A model generated the notes under the pieces. The model had not been told where the DNA came from. It made no database searches and saw nothing but the letters and a program-made list of their open reading frames with translations. From JBIIJL01 sp044233795 (GTDB lineage: Bacteria; Pseudomonadota; Gammaproteobacteria; Legionellales; Legionellaceae): a stretch of DNA of 25,119 nt. Position 1 is the stretch's first letter, and every line of letters begins with the position of its first letter. Location: assembly GCA_044233795.1 (NCBI GenBank), contig JBIIJL010000028.1:1-25119 (forward strand), given 5' to 3'. The translations under genes and the position numbers were made by a program. Shown here piece after piece: positions 16,171-24,148 of the stretch.

Positions 16171-17646
16171 CTAGATGACCGAGCTTGGATTAAAGCGATA
16201 CAGTGTATAGGTATGCTTCATTGAAATACTTGAAATTTGAGTGAGTTTGGGTAAAAGGTCTTTTGGTAATGATTTTGGCATTGAGGAATCGGTAATCACA
16301 GCATTTTGTGGACCATTCATTAACCATGTTCTCAATGTTTTGGGATCATCGGTGATTTTAGCGCGTCCTGATGAATAGAATGCGGCAGAGAAATCAAGTC
16401 GTGAATGGTTAGACCAATAGATGAGCTTGCTTTCTTGAAGAGGGTGTTCTTTTAACCACAGAGCAATAATATATTTTTGTGATTTTGCAACATGCCCTGG
16501 CATGATGATAAAGAACGACGTGGCAATCAATAGCAAGATACCCGACAGGCTTGCATAGAATGAAAAATATTTTTTAAATGGCTCAGATAAACCCGTTTGT
16601 TGGGTGAAATTTGCATAAATGAGAGCGAAGGGGGGAAGGCTTGATAATACATAGGGCCAAATAACATTTCTTGCAATACTAAAAAAAATGATTGGTAAAA
16701 AAAGTGCAAAGAGCCAGTATGTTGTCCAGCCTTTGAAGGATTTGCAAAGTGTTGGTAGTTGCTTCATATGTTTTTTTAACCATATCATGACGCCAATGGT
16801 CCAAGGAAAAATGCCAATCAATGCAAAAACTAAAATCACCCCATAGTGGGCTTTATGGGCGAAGCCATATTTATCTCCTTGCCAGCCATGCTCAACAAAT
16901 CGGCCAATATGCTCACCAATAATAAAGTAATTTAAAAAACCTGGGGTTTTCATCTCTGCCAAAATATACCAGGGGGCAGCGATTGCTAACATCAGTAAGG
17001 TGCCAGAGATCCACGGAATATTTTTCCATAGTTCGCGCCATTGATTGTAGAATAGCACCCAGAAAAAGATGGGCATGCCCGTGAGGACAAGCGCAACAGG
17101 GCCTTTTGAGAGCAAACCTCCACCTAAGCCTATAAAAAATATAAAACGCCATGCGCTATGTTGTATATTGAGCGCGTTGATACATGCAATGAGAGTGAGG
17201 GTTGTAAAAAAAAGTAGGGCGGGATCAGTCATCACAGCGCCGCTACTGATAAAAAAAGCAATGCTTGAGCTTAATACAAGGGTTGTGGTCAGGGCTGCTG
17301 GTTTGCCAAGCCATTGCTTTGCATGAGCATAAATAACCCAAAGTACGCCTAAGGATAAAAATAAACTTGGCAGTCGTGCAGCAAAAGCATGCACCCCAAA
17401 TAATTTCATGGATAAAGCGGATAACCAGAAAGACAAGGGTGGTTTTCCCCAAAAGGGAACACCATAGTCGTGCATGGGGGTGATCCAATCGCCCGTTTCG
17501 AGCATTTTTCGGGCTATTTCGGCATAGCGGGCTTCAGTGGTGTCATTTAAGGGGATAAAAATCATAGCAACCAGCCTACACCCCAACAAAAAAAACAAGG
17601 TGATGCTGATGAGATGGTCTTTGAAGCATTTGGTGTATTTTGTCAT
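16171..17646 (-). CDS. ArnT/FlmK-like lipid A aminosugar transferase (GT39/GT83 type)
   Basis: Polytopic inner-membrane GT-C glycosyltransferase that takes a sugar from an undecaprenyl-phosphate donor on the periplasmic side. The 491-aa protein has the N-terminal catalytic loop DTTEARYAEIA (35-45), DYGVPFWGKPPL (60-71), about eleven hydrophobic helices and a periplasmic C-terminal part. It is shorter than E. coli ArnT (550 aa). It starts at the ATGA overlapping the deacetylase stop. With the two genes upstream it forms the set used by FlmK in Francisella and LgmB in Bordetella to add galactosamine or glucosamine to lipid A phosphates. Acceptor could also be protein or another glycan. Confidence 0.82.
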   Translation of the reverse strand: MTKYTKCFKDHLISITLFFLLGCRLVAMIFIPLNDTTEARYAEIARKMLETGDWITPMHDYGVPFWGKPPLSFWLSALSMKLFGVHAFAARLPSLFLSLGVLWVIYAHAKQWLGKPAALTTTLVLSSSIAFFISSGAVMTDPALLFFTTLTLIACINALNIQHSAWRFIFFIGLGGGLLSKGPVALVLTGMPIFFWVLFYNQWRELWKNIPWISGTLLMLAIAAPWYILAEMKTPGFLNYFIIGEHIGRFVEHGWQGDKYGFAHKAHYGVILVFALIGIFPWTIGVMIWLKKHMKQLPTLCKSFKGWTTYWLFALFLPIIFFSIARNVIWPYVLSSLPPFALIYANFTQQTGLSEPFKKYFSFYASLSGILLLIATSFFIIMPGHVAKSQKYIIALWLKEHPLQESKLIYWSNHSRLDFSAAFYSSGRAKITDDPKTLRTWLMNGPQNAVITDSSMPKSLPKDLLPKLTQISSISMKHTYTLYRFNPSSVI

Positions 17647-18482
17647 AAAACGAGAGCCTTAGCTGCCAATTGAAATGAGTGTGTAGTTAAGTCATCATTA
17701 AACGCTGCACTTTGGAAATAGTTAAATTCATTGATACGATGTTGTTGGAGTGGGTCGCTCCCATCAATTGATGCGAGGCCTGGGTGGCACATAATCATCC
17801 CTTGATGTTGGCTCATGTGTAAAAATTGACGAAAATACTGGCCGTAGCGTCTGCTTTGATCGAACGCATAAACACCGGCAAAGCTTGAATTGGTTGGGAT
17901 ATTCCGTTGGTTTAAATTATTTTTGAACCGCTGTGAACCTAGCAAAAACAGCAACTGACGCTTTGGAAAACTTGTGACTGAAAATAAGTCGCGCCACCCA
18001 TTACTCGTGTTTCTCACCAAAGCTTGTAAATGATACTTTTGATAGATGTTTAAAAAAGCATCCCGAATCACGGGGAATTGTAAAACGTGTTGATGGCCAT
18101 CAATAAAATCAGGTGTTGTGTTTAGGTCGTTGGTGAATCTATCTAATTGGCTTTCTATTTCAGCTTCTACTACGTCTTGGGACAATCTCTTAGCGTAGCA
18201 ATTTTTTAATAGCATCGGTAATGTTGGGAAATTTAGTCCATGATTTTTCTTAAAGATAGAGCTTAGTGGTTGGCCAAAAGTAAAATTTACATGGAGCCCT
18301 ATGAAGGTATGATGCAAGATAGGGTGGAGCTCTTTGTAGGCCTCGCGCCAATATGGGGAATTGACCAAACAGCTCAATGCATTAATTTTGTTATGCCTTA
18401 CCAACGTAGTTATACCTTCAGAAATGAAGACATTTTGTGCAAAATCATCTGCGCAAAGCAGTAGCGATTTAAGCATCGTCAT
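17643..18482 (-). CDS. YdjC-family carbohydrate deacetylase, NaxD-like
   Basis: Metal-dependent deacetylase of the YdjC/ChbG superfamily, likely acting on an N-acetylhexosamine linked to undecaprenyl phosphate. Visible metal/catalytic residues: the Asp pair in CADDF, His in GLHVNF, the DGHQH pair and CHPG near the C-terminus. The gene overlaps the upstream glycosyltransferase; ATG 18482 or 18476 (MLKSLLLCADDF) place the first strand at the very start as in the family. The frame runs open to 18509, which would add nine residues and deepen the overlap. Francisella NaxD stands in the same pathway position between FlmF2 and FlmK. Confidence 0.82.
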   Translation of the reverse strand: MTMLKSLLLCADDFAQNVFISEGITTLVRHNKINALSCLVNSPYWREAYKELHPILHHTFIGLHVNFTFGQPLSSIFKKNHGLNFPTLPMLLKNCYAKRLSQDVVEAEIESQLDRFTNDLNTTPDFIDGHQHVLQFPVIRDAFLNIYQKYHLQALVRNTSNGWRDLFSVTSFPKRQLLFLLGSQRFKNNLNQRNIPTNSSFAGVYAFDQSRRYGQYFRQFLHMSQHQGMIMCHPGLASIDGSDPLQQHRINEFNYFQSAAFNDDLTTHSFQLAAKALVL

Positions 18483-19434
18483 CTTTGATGTTGTCCTGGG
18501 TATATTCATGTTGGATATTATATAACGGACGATTTTTACTCTCGACGAGAATGCGGCTAATATATTCAGAGATGATGGCTAAAAACAAAAATAACACGGA
18601 GAAAAGTCCTGCGATGAGGAAGATAACCGAAGCGAGCCCGTCTGCCAACTGTTGATGAGTAAATAATTTTTGGACTAAAATAAATCCTGCATAACACATC
18701 ATAATTCCACTGATGAGCATGGACATGAAGGACATGGCACGCAATGGGCGAGCTGAAAAACCGATGATTGAATCGAGTGCTAAGTTAATCAGTTTGAGCA
18801 AGCTATATTTACTTGTCCCAGCGATCCTGGGTGGGCAGTGGTAGGGGATGCTGGTGCTGTTGTATCCGACATAAGCAAACATCATTACCAAATGTCGGTC
18901 ATTTTCCTTCATTTTTCTAAGTGATTCGATGACTTTTTTGCTCAGTAGTCGAAAATTACCGGTATTGGAGGCTAAATCAAACCCAGTCATTTTTCGTGCA
19001 AGCCAATAAAATAAGCGCGCTGTGACTTGCTTTAACCAAGGATCATGAGCGCGATTGGTCCGTGCCATCGAGACCACATCAAAACCTTCTAATGCTTTCT
19101 TCACTAAGTCAGGAATAGCTTCAGGAGGGTGTTGTAAATCAGTGTCCATTAAGATGACATAATCCCCTGTGGTATGATCAAAGCCTGCAGTTGATGCAAT
19201 TTCATGACCATAGTTTCTTGAGAAAGAAAGCAGGCGGATAAAAGGATATTTCTTTATAAAAGGTTTGCAACGTGTAACAGTGCTGTCGGTTGAGCCATCA
19301 TCAATAAGAATCACTTCAAAATCGGTGAAATGTTGAGAGAGTACAGCAATGGTTTTTTCAAGATAGCTTTCAATGAGCAATTCTTCATTGTACATCGGTG
19401 CTACGATTGAGAGTTTGAAATGAGTAAACGACAT
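18469..19434 (-). CDS. Polyprenyl-phosphate glycosyltransferase (ArnC/GtrB/FlmF2-like)
   Basis: GT2 enzyme that charges undecaprenyl phosphate with a sugar at the cytoplasmic face. Residues 45-50 (DDGSTD) and 97-105 (DTDLQHPPE) form the catalytic GT-A core; two C-terminal hydrophobic helices (about 235-255 and 268-293) anchor it, the normal architecture for DPM1/ArnC/GtrB proteins. 321 aa. It is the first gene of a three-gene overlapping operon with the deacetylase and ArnT-like transferase. Its start at 19434 is divergent from fur, so the 163 bases between them hold both promoters. The sugar (GalNAc, GlcNAc or other) is not readable. Confidence 0.87.
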   Translation of the reverse strand: MSFTHFKLSIVAPMYNEELLIESYLEKTIAVLSQHFTDFEVILIDDGSTDSTVTRCKPFIKKYPFIRLLSFSRNYGHEIASTAGFDHTTGDYVILMDTDLQHPPEAIPDLVKKALEGFDVVSMARTNRAHDPWLKQVTARLFYWLARKMTGFDLASNTGNFRLLSKKVIESLRKMKENDRHLVMMFAYVGYNSTSIPYHCPPRIAGTSKYSLLKLINLALDSIIGFSARPLRAMSFMSMLISGIMMCYAGFILVQKLFTHQQLADGLASVIFLIAGLFSVLFLFLAIISEYISRILVESKNRPLYNIQHEYTQDNIKDDDA

Positions 19435-19597
19435 TGGAATTGATCTTATTCAGTTTGTGAGCATCATTACTGAGGCCTATGGATTAGTCAATAGAAAGGT
19501 AAGGATCTGGCTCACCTTGTTAGTAGTAATTGACGAAATGGATGTAATTTTTACAAGATCTAGTTATGATAAAGACAATTTATTGGGGGGAGCTTTG

Positions 19598-20020
19598 GTG
19601 GAAGAAAGCAAACAATTGAAAGATGCTGGATTGAAAATCACCGTGCCGCGCCTTAAGGTGTTACAGATCTTAGAACTTTCTCGTGATCATCATTTAAGTG
19701 CGGAGGATCTCTACAAAGGGCTTATTGAAATGGGTGAGGATGTCGGTTTGGCCACGGTCTACCGCGTGCTGACACAGTTTGAAGCAGTAGGCCTTATTAA
19801 ACGGCATAATTTTGAGGGAGGACATTCAGTTTTCGAATTGAACCAAGGTTCTCACCATGACCATCTTGTTTGTGTAAAATGCGGTCGTGTTGATGAGTTT
19901 GTGGACGACATTATTGAAGCACGCCAAAAAATGATTGCTGAACAGGCGGGTTTTCAAATGACTGATCATGCGCTCAATATCTATGGATTTTGTGGGGTGT
20001 GTATAACGCAAGATGCATGA
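19598..20020 (+). CDS. fur: Ferric uptake regulator Fur
   Basis: Fe2+-responsive repressor of iron uptake genes. 140 aa from a GTG at 19598: winged-helix N-terminal half (LKITVPRLKVLQIL, then DVGLATVYRVLTQFE as recognition helix), then the metal/dimer half with HHDH (86-89), Cys92/Cys95 and a second CxxC at Cys132/Cys135. The GTG is favoured by GGGGGGAG ending 5 bases upstream and by the EESKQLKDAGLKIT opening expected of Fur; the frame is open back to 19457, but the added 47 residues include hydrophobic and promoter-like sequence. It converges on the amidohydrolase gene at 20054. Confidence 0.95.
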   Translation: MEESKQLKDAGLKITVPRLKVLQILELSRDHHLSAEDLYKGLIEMGEDVGLATVYRVLTQFEAVGLIKRHNFEGGHSVFELNQGSHHDHLVCVKCGRVDEFVDDIIEARQKMIAEQAGFQMTDHALNIYGFCGVCITQDA

Positions 20021-20053
20021 ATTATTATTCCATCAACACTTCAATAGTATGTG

Positions 20054-20758
20054 TCATAATAACAACATAAGCTCCTGCAAGCTCTCTTTCAATACGGTTG
20101 CTACACTCATAAGTGATGTTTTGTCTTTAACCAGGGCTTGGTTCACCTCAATTTCGAAACCCAGATACTCTTTTTCGCTGTAACGTTTTCTAAGTGTTGA
20201 GGTAAAACCATCGCTTGAACCTTTATAAGGGTAGTTCATTCGAATGCGATAAGATGGTGATTGCAGATTAAGTAAGCTTCGCCATTCTCGGGCAACTTCG
20301 CATTCTGCATGTCTTTTTGTATCATATAATAAACAAATACCGGCATTTCTCAAGTTACCATTGAATACTGGAGTGAAACTGTGGCTCGAGAGATGAAGGA
20401 CCTGATGACCAAGCTCAATGTGTTTTTTGATGAGTGATTCTGTTTGGGCACGATAAGGTAAGTAGTATTTATCAATTATGCGTTGTTTTTCATCTGCTGT
20501 TAACGAGTCGGTAAATTCAGAAAAGCAAGTTTTGTGCGTTAAGCTCCGGTTGCAGTCGATAAGTAACCGGGAAACGGTTGCAGAAGTGAATTCACAGGCA
20601 AAAGAGTGACTTAGAAATTTCCCAATGTCTAGCGCACCAAAATCAATCGCTCGATGCGTTGATAATATGGACTGATGGTCATTAAACAATTTTTTAAAAT
20701 CGGTGGGTATCGTATTGACTGCATGCTCGCAGCTGATAAACAACATGGTAGGCTTCAT
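20054..20758 (-). CDS. N-formylglutamate amidohydrolase-like protein
   Basis: 234-aa member of the N-formylglutamate amidohydrolase family (HutG-like, zinc hydrolase related to amidases). The N-terminal ISCEHA (Glu11, His12) and the THRAIDFGALDI block are typical, with LHLSSHSFTPV in the middle. There are no hut genes here. Instead it is fused by ATGA overlap to a GCS2-type ligase, so a role in making or trimming an amide-linked metabolite or peptide is more likely than histidine catabolism. Substrate unknown. Confidence 0.8.
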   Translation of the reverse strand: MKPTMLFISCEHAVNTIPTDFKKLFNDHQSILSTHRAIDFGALDIGKFLSHSFACEFTSATVSRLLIDCNRSLTHKTCFSEFTDSLTADEKQRIIDKYYLPYRAQTESLIKKHIELGHQVLHLSSHSFTPVFNGNLRNAGICLLYDTKRHAECEVAREWRSLLNLQSPSYRIRMNYPYKGSSDGFTSTLRKRYSEKEYLGFEIEVNQALVKDKTSLMSVATVLKESLQELMLLL

Positions 20759-21981
20759 GGTATAAATTGCTGGTTTTTCAACAAGCAGTCCCCCAATTGT
20801 TGATAAACATGTTTTAGTGTAGTCCTGCTGAAATCATTCTGGCAAGCGCGCAAAATTCGCTCACTTAAGTTGCCATGTTGCAAAATAGTATCCAATTGAA
20901 GCCTTGTCTCTTTAGTTAAGCGATGAGTTACGCGCTGTATTAGTATCTGCCAAACTTCTCGTATCGTTAAGGGGGCAGTGGATGGAAGCAACCATTGATT
21001 AAGAACGGCCTGGTCTGTTATCAAAACATCTAGGCCATCTATAATGGCTTGGTCATAAATTATCTTCAGTTGGGCAGTGCTGCAAATATTTTCTTGGAAA
21101 AAATTTGAGCCACTCTCATACCAATCCTTGAGGATAGCTTCAATGAGGTGCGCGATGGCAACATCTGCATTGACGCATTCTTGTGAATCAAGGATCCGGA
21201 TTTCAATGGCTCCGTAATTGAATTTTGGAATGGCTCCACGAGAATTTAGCCACTCATGCTGTAAAATGCCTCCAGGATCAAGGGGGCGAATATCGCTAAA
21301 CATTGGTTCGAGGATTTTATGTCTATATTCTTTTTCCGATCGAATAAAATCTGGTATTACATCACCGCTGATCGATGGGATGATTTTCTGGTTATTGCCA
21401 TAAAAATAAAGCCTCGAACTTAATCGGCCAGTTTTTTGACCATCAAGAATTGGTGTGCTTGCAGCAAGCGCTGGTAGAAGGGGGAGTAATAGTCGGATGG
21501 TATTATGTAATTGGCAAAACTCTAGATCAGTAGCAAAAGGGAGGTTTACGTGCATAATTTGCAAGTTTGCCCAACCATGTCCCTGGCAGTTAAAAATGGC
21601 ATCGAATTGTTTATAAATGGTTTTGTCGCCATGCGGCCAGCGTTCTGTTTCAAGGATTGGATTCATCCAGGGGTGTGCGCCGCTTGGTAAAAGTTGTAGG
21701 TGATGTTGGTTAAGCACTGGTTGTAGGAGCTCAATGGTTTGTTGAAAATCTTGTGCCACAAGATGAGAGGATGGTCTAGGGCCATTGTTTTTTAGTTCAA
21801 TCACATGCATTACCAACTCATTACTGGCCGCAATTTCACCAAGCGTTACTTCATTTACCTGCTGGCCTGCAAGAACATTAAGGATGACATCGCTTTTTGG
21901 TTGCACCGCGAGAGTTTCTTTATCGACAAGCATGTACTCGATCTCAAGACCTAGCACAGAAAAAAGCGGGAAGTTTGACAT
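20755..21981 (-). CDS. GCS2-family carboxylate-amine ligase (YbdK-like)
   Basis: Member of the glutamate-cysteine ligase type 2 family, glutamine-synthetase fold, joining a glutamate-like carboxylate to an amine with ATP. The N-terminal GLEIEYMLVDKETL carries the metal-binding Glu pair; other conserved-looking blocks are WANLQIMHVNLPF and the C-terminal GAIEIRILDSQE. ATG 21981 (408 aa) is chosen because AAGGA ends 9 bases upstream; ATGs at 21990 and 21987 leave 0 or 3 bases. It is not clearly GshA or YbdK. Its neighbours are a papain-like protease upstream and an N-formylglutamate amidohydrolase-like gene overlapping downstream. Confidence 0.82.
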   Translation of the reverse strand: MSNFPLFSVLGLEIEYMLVDKETLAVQPKSDVILNVLAGQQVNEVTLGEIAASNELVMHVIELKNNGPRPSSHLVAQDFQQTIELLQPVLNQHHLQLLPSGAHPWMNPILETERWPHGDKTIYKQFDAIFNCQGHGWANLQIMHVNLPFATDLEFCQLHNTIRLLLPLLPALAASTPILDGQKTGRLSSRLYFYGNNQKIIPSISGDVIPDFIRSEKEYRHKILEPMFSDIRPLDPGGILQHEWLNSRGAIPKFNYGAIEIRILDSQECVNADVAIAHLIEAILKDWYESGSNFFQENICSTAQLKIIYDQAIIDGLDVLITDQAVLNQWLLPSTAPLTIREVWQILIQRVTHRLTKETRLQLDTILQHGNLSERILRACQNDFSRTTLKHVYQQLGDCLLKNQQFIP

Positions 21982-22034
21982 AACCATCATTCCTTAATGT
22001 ATTGTAAGTTTCATCTTTGCTAAGATACCCAAAT

Positions 22035-22745
22035 TCATTTGGGTTCGATAATAAGTAGATTGCCATCTTGAGTGAGCACCCCAAGCATGATGGCATTAAT
22101 TAATCTACTGATATTTACCTTGTAGTAATTGTCAGTAGCCAAGGGATTTTCACGGTGTGGGTCGGCAATCACTACATTTTTTTTCTTATCATCATATCCG
22201 CATAATACGACAAAATGTCCGCAAGGTGTGCCTCGGATGTCATCATAAATAGAAATCCCGGCGTTAGTGAAGCGCTCGCGGGTACAGCGGTAAAGATAAG
22301 TAGCACTCAATCCAGTTAAAATGGGTAACTTCCTTTTAAAATACTCTTTTAAGAGATGAACTGTAAGGGTGCGAAATAAGATAACGCCACCTAATTCGAT
22401 AAATTGTGCATATGCAGTGCTTGCCTGAAGGATTTGTGGCTCAAGTTTATGTTGATTTTGAGCGTTTAACTTATCCAAAATTCTTGAGCGACAACTACCA
22501 TTAAGTTCAAACCAAGAGGGATCAAATACATTGAGATTATTTGTGTAAATGGTTGCTTTGAATCCTTGGGCTATCGCGTGTTTGCCCAATAGGGCTGCGA
22601 GCGTTCCTCCTGATAGTGAGCGCTCTACTTGGGAAATGACCTCTTCAAGGCTAATTGTTAAGCCATAATAACGATAGATAGCATGTAAACAGGTAGGACC
22701 GCAGGTTTCGTCGGTTGGTTGAGTTTGGATGGTTAAATTGATCAC
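22035..22745 (-). CDS. C39-type papain-like cysteine peptidase
   Basis: 236-aa soluble protein with a papain-like catalytic set: oxyanion Gln near 9, Cys15 in DETCGPTCL, His177 in CGHFVVLCGYD and Asp195 in IADPH. There is no ABC transporter domain or signal peptide, unlike bacteriocin exporters, so it is a stand-alone cytoplasmic C39-like peptidase or transglutaminase-like enzyme. The start is a GTG (22745) with AGGA 5-6 bases upstream. It lies 53 bases before the ligase on the same strand. Stand-alone C39-like proteins of this type occur with GCS2 and ATP-grasp amidoligases in other bacteria. Confidence 0.8.
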   Translation of the reverse strand: MINLTIQTQPTDETCGPTCLHAIYRYYGLTISLEEVISQVERSLSGGTLAALLGKHAIAQGFKATIYTNNLNVFDPSWFELNGSCRSRILDKLNAQNQHKLEPQILQASTAYAQFIELGGVILFRTLTVHLLKEYFKRKLPILTGLSATYLYRCTRERFTNAGISIYDDIRGTPCGHFVVLCGYDDKKKNVVIADPHRENPLATDNYYKVNISRLINAIMLGVLTQDGNLLIIEPK

Positions 22746-22828
22746 GTAAATCCTAAGAGAAATTTAATGATACAGCGCTACGGGGCGAATAAGTCTTACG
22801 TTAGAGCGCTCTCAGACGTTTGTCAACC

Positions 22829-23308
22829 CTATGATTTTTTTAAGACTTTCAATGATAGTTCTAGTTGAAACTCGGCTATTAGTTCAGGTTTTATAGGGTA
22901 GTTAATGTATCCCTTAATAGAGATTTTTCGGTTGATACGTTCGCCTGATGATGCAGAAAGGGTTATCATGTCTTGCACGGTATCACCCATGGTCGAGACA
23001 AAGTAAACATCAGCTTCGGGACGTCGCAAAAACTGGGCTTCAAATGATTTAAAAGCGAGAGATACATTGAGTTTGGCAAGGTGCGCGAGGTAAAAACCGT
23101 GCAAACCACCCGCAAGATCAGCACCCACGGCTAAAGCACCAAAATACATGGAATTCAAATGATTTTTACTGCGGCGATTAAGAGCTAATTTGATAGCTAT
23201 CTCGCGCTCATTCAGTAAAATTATCTTGGGCCTAAGATGTCCAATCATAGGAACTTTGAGGTAGCAAAAATACCAGAGAAAAAATTTAAATCGGGTCATT
23301 GGCTTCAT
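22829..23308 (-). CDS. DUF4442 hotdog-fold protein (putative thioesterase)
   Basis: 159-aa protein matching the DUF4442 pattern, a single hotdog domain related to PaaI-type acyl-CoA thioesterases: RSKNHLNSMYFGALAVGADLAGGL (about 46-69, split by the central helix) then beta strands to the end. The N-terminus is basic and aromatic, without a clear signal. Asn/His at 49-50 could be active-site residues, but the family has little biochemistry. It overlaps the BON gene by one base (TAATG), so both are translated together. Confidence 0.75.
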   Translation of the reverse strand: MKPMTRFKFFLWYFCYLKVPMIGHLRPKIILLNEREIAIKLALNRRSKNHLNSMYFGALAVGADLAGGLHGFYLAHLAKLNVSLAFKSFEAQFLRRPEADVYFVSTMGDTVQDMITLSASSGERINRKISIKGYINYPIKPELIAEFQLELSLKVLKKS

Positions 23309-23661
23309 TACGTTTCTTTGCTTACGATAAGATCAGATACAATTTTTTTAACGCCATGAATAGCATTAACCCGCTTTAAAATAGCAATAATCGAAGAGCT
23401 TTTTTTAACGCCGCCTGTTAATGTGACTGTACCATGGATAGTTTTAGCATTGACGCCCACGAGGGGAATTGATTCATCATCCAACACCTTTGCTTTCAAA
23501 ACGGCGGCTTCAACTCTGGCAGTAATGTAGGCATCAGTCAAATTTGTGGTAATGACAAGATCATTGAATTTTTGCTCAATTGCTTTGATGTTTGTTGCGT
23601 GGGTTGTTGCACAAAAAAATAGTTGTAAAAAACTAAACAAAACGCAAATTCGTTGATCCAT
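23308..23661 (-). CDS. Periplasmic BON-domain protein (OsmY-like)
   Basis: 117 aa with an N-terminal signal peptide (hydrophobic 5-18, probable cleavage near ATTHA, residue 22) and one BON domain (about 44-114) showing the ITARVEAAVL, VNAKTIHGTVTLTGGV and VNAIHGVKKIVSDL pattern. BON proteins bind phospholipid or envelope surfaces; E. coli OsmY has two such domains, this one has one. GAGG (23667-23670) precedes ATG 23661 by 5-6 bases. It is the first gene of the - strand group running down to 20054. Confidence 0.85.
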   Translation of the reverse strand: MDQRICVLFSFLQLFFCATTHATNIKAIEQKFNDLVITTNLTDAYITARVEAAVLKAKVLDDESIPLVGVNAKTIHGTVTLTGGVKKSSSIIAILKRVNAIHGVKKIVSDLIVSKET

Positions 23662-23833
23662 GATAACCTCGAATTGTCAGATCTTGGCCAAGTATATCAT
23701 TTTCTTCAGGCCATCCAAATCTTTGCGGGTGATAAGTGTTTTATCTCAAGCATTTAGCAGACAATACACAGAGATATCCACAGATTTCGGGGATAAATGT
23801 TAGGGTTATTTTATTTTATGACAATGATATTGT

Positions 23834-23870
23834 GTTTTAAAATCAATGTGTTAATTGATTTTAATAAAAC
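23834..23870. repeat. AT-rich inverted repeat
   Basis: GTTTTAAAATCAAT (23834-23847) is the reverse complement of 23854-23870 except for a 3-base bulge (ATT/AAT), around a 6-base GTGTTA loop. The inner nine pairs are perfect. There is no GC-rich stem, so it is not a standard terminator. Confidence 0.6.
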
Positions 23871-23904
23871 ATACTGATGGTACTTAATCGGTGTGGCGTA
23901 GATA

Positions 23905-23913
23905 TTATCCACA
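23905..23913 (+). promoter_or_regulatory. DnaA-box consensus nonamer
   Basis: TTATCCACA matches the DnaA box consensus exactly. A one-mismatch copy (ATATCCACA) lies at 23774-23782 in the same orientation, 131 bases to the left. Two sites with no dnaA, dnaN or gidA gene nearby do not make an origin; they could bind DnaA as a regulator or be chance. Confidence 0.3.
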
Positions 23914-23986
23914 GATGATAATCTAGGTTCTGAGGCTCATTTTAGCAGAATCAAAGTTGAATGCTAGATATTTTTTGAATTTTTTC

Positions 23987-24022
23987 TCTGTACATGACAG
24001 ATTTTTCTGCCATGTACAGAGA
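23987..24022. repeat. Imperfect palindrome, copy 2, upstream of uvrA
   Basis: CTCTGTACATGACAG (23987-24001) pairs with CTGCCATGTACAGAG (24008-24022) over 15 positions with one mismatch, around the loop ATTTTT. It shares its core with the palindrome at 2150-2178 upstream of yajR. It lies about 195 bases before the uvrA start and 326 bases before the BON gene start. T-rich sequence precedes rather than follows it on the + strand, so it does not look like a terminator for that strand. Confidence 0.75.
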
Positions 24023-24119
24023 GTCTTTTAAATGATGGGGGCAGTTGTATGTATGGGTTTGCTGGTTATTATCGTGCTAGACTAAAAAGTGTAACTGAAT
24101 AGGATCTAGGAAAACATCA

Positions 24120-24148
24120 CTGCCAACCGTCACTAACTTTGTTATGAT
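24120..24148 (+). promoter_or_regulatory. Candidate sigma-70 promoter of uvrA
   Basis: CTGCCA (24120-24125) and TATGAT (24143-24148) are spaced by 17 bases, about 70 bases upstream of the uvrA ATG. The -10 match is 5/6, the -35 match 4/6. No CTGT-N8-ACAG LexA site is seen near it. Confidence 0.4.

Noticed and set aside
20024..20070. A terminator between fur and the amidohydrolase gene
   Set aside because: Only a short AT-only inverted repeat (TTATTAT and ATAATAA) with a loop of over 20 bases; too weak to call.
23774..23913. A replication origin
   Set aside because: Only two DnaA-like boxes and no origin-associated genes; the neighbours are uvrA and a BON-domain gene.
23911..23929. A Fur box near the DnaA box
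   Set aside because: Only the GATAATC core and a few other bases match (about 10 of 19), not above what an AT-rich spacer gives by chance.
23987..24022. A LexA/SOS box or terminator upstream of uvrA
   Set aside because: CTGT and ACAG half-sites occur but not with the 8-base spacing of a LexA box, and T-rich sequence precedes instead of following the hairpin on the + strand, so it fits neither role well.
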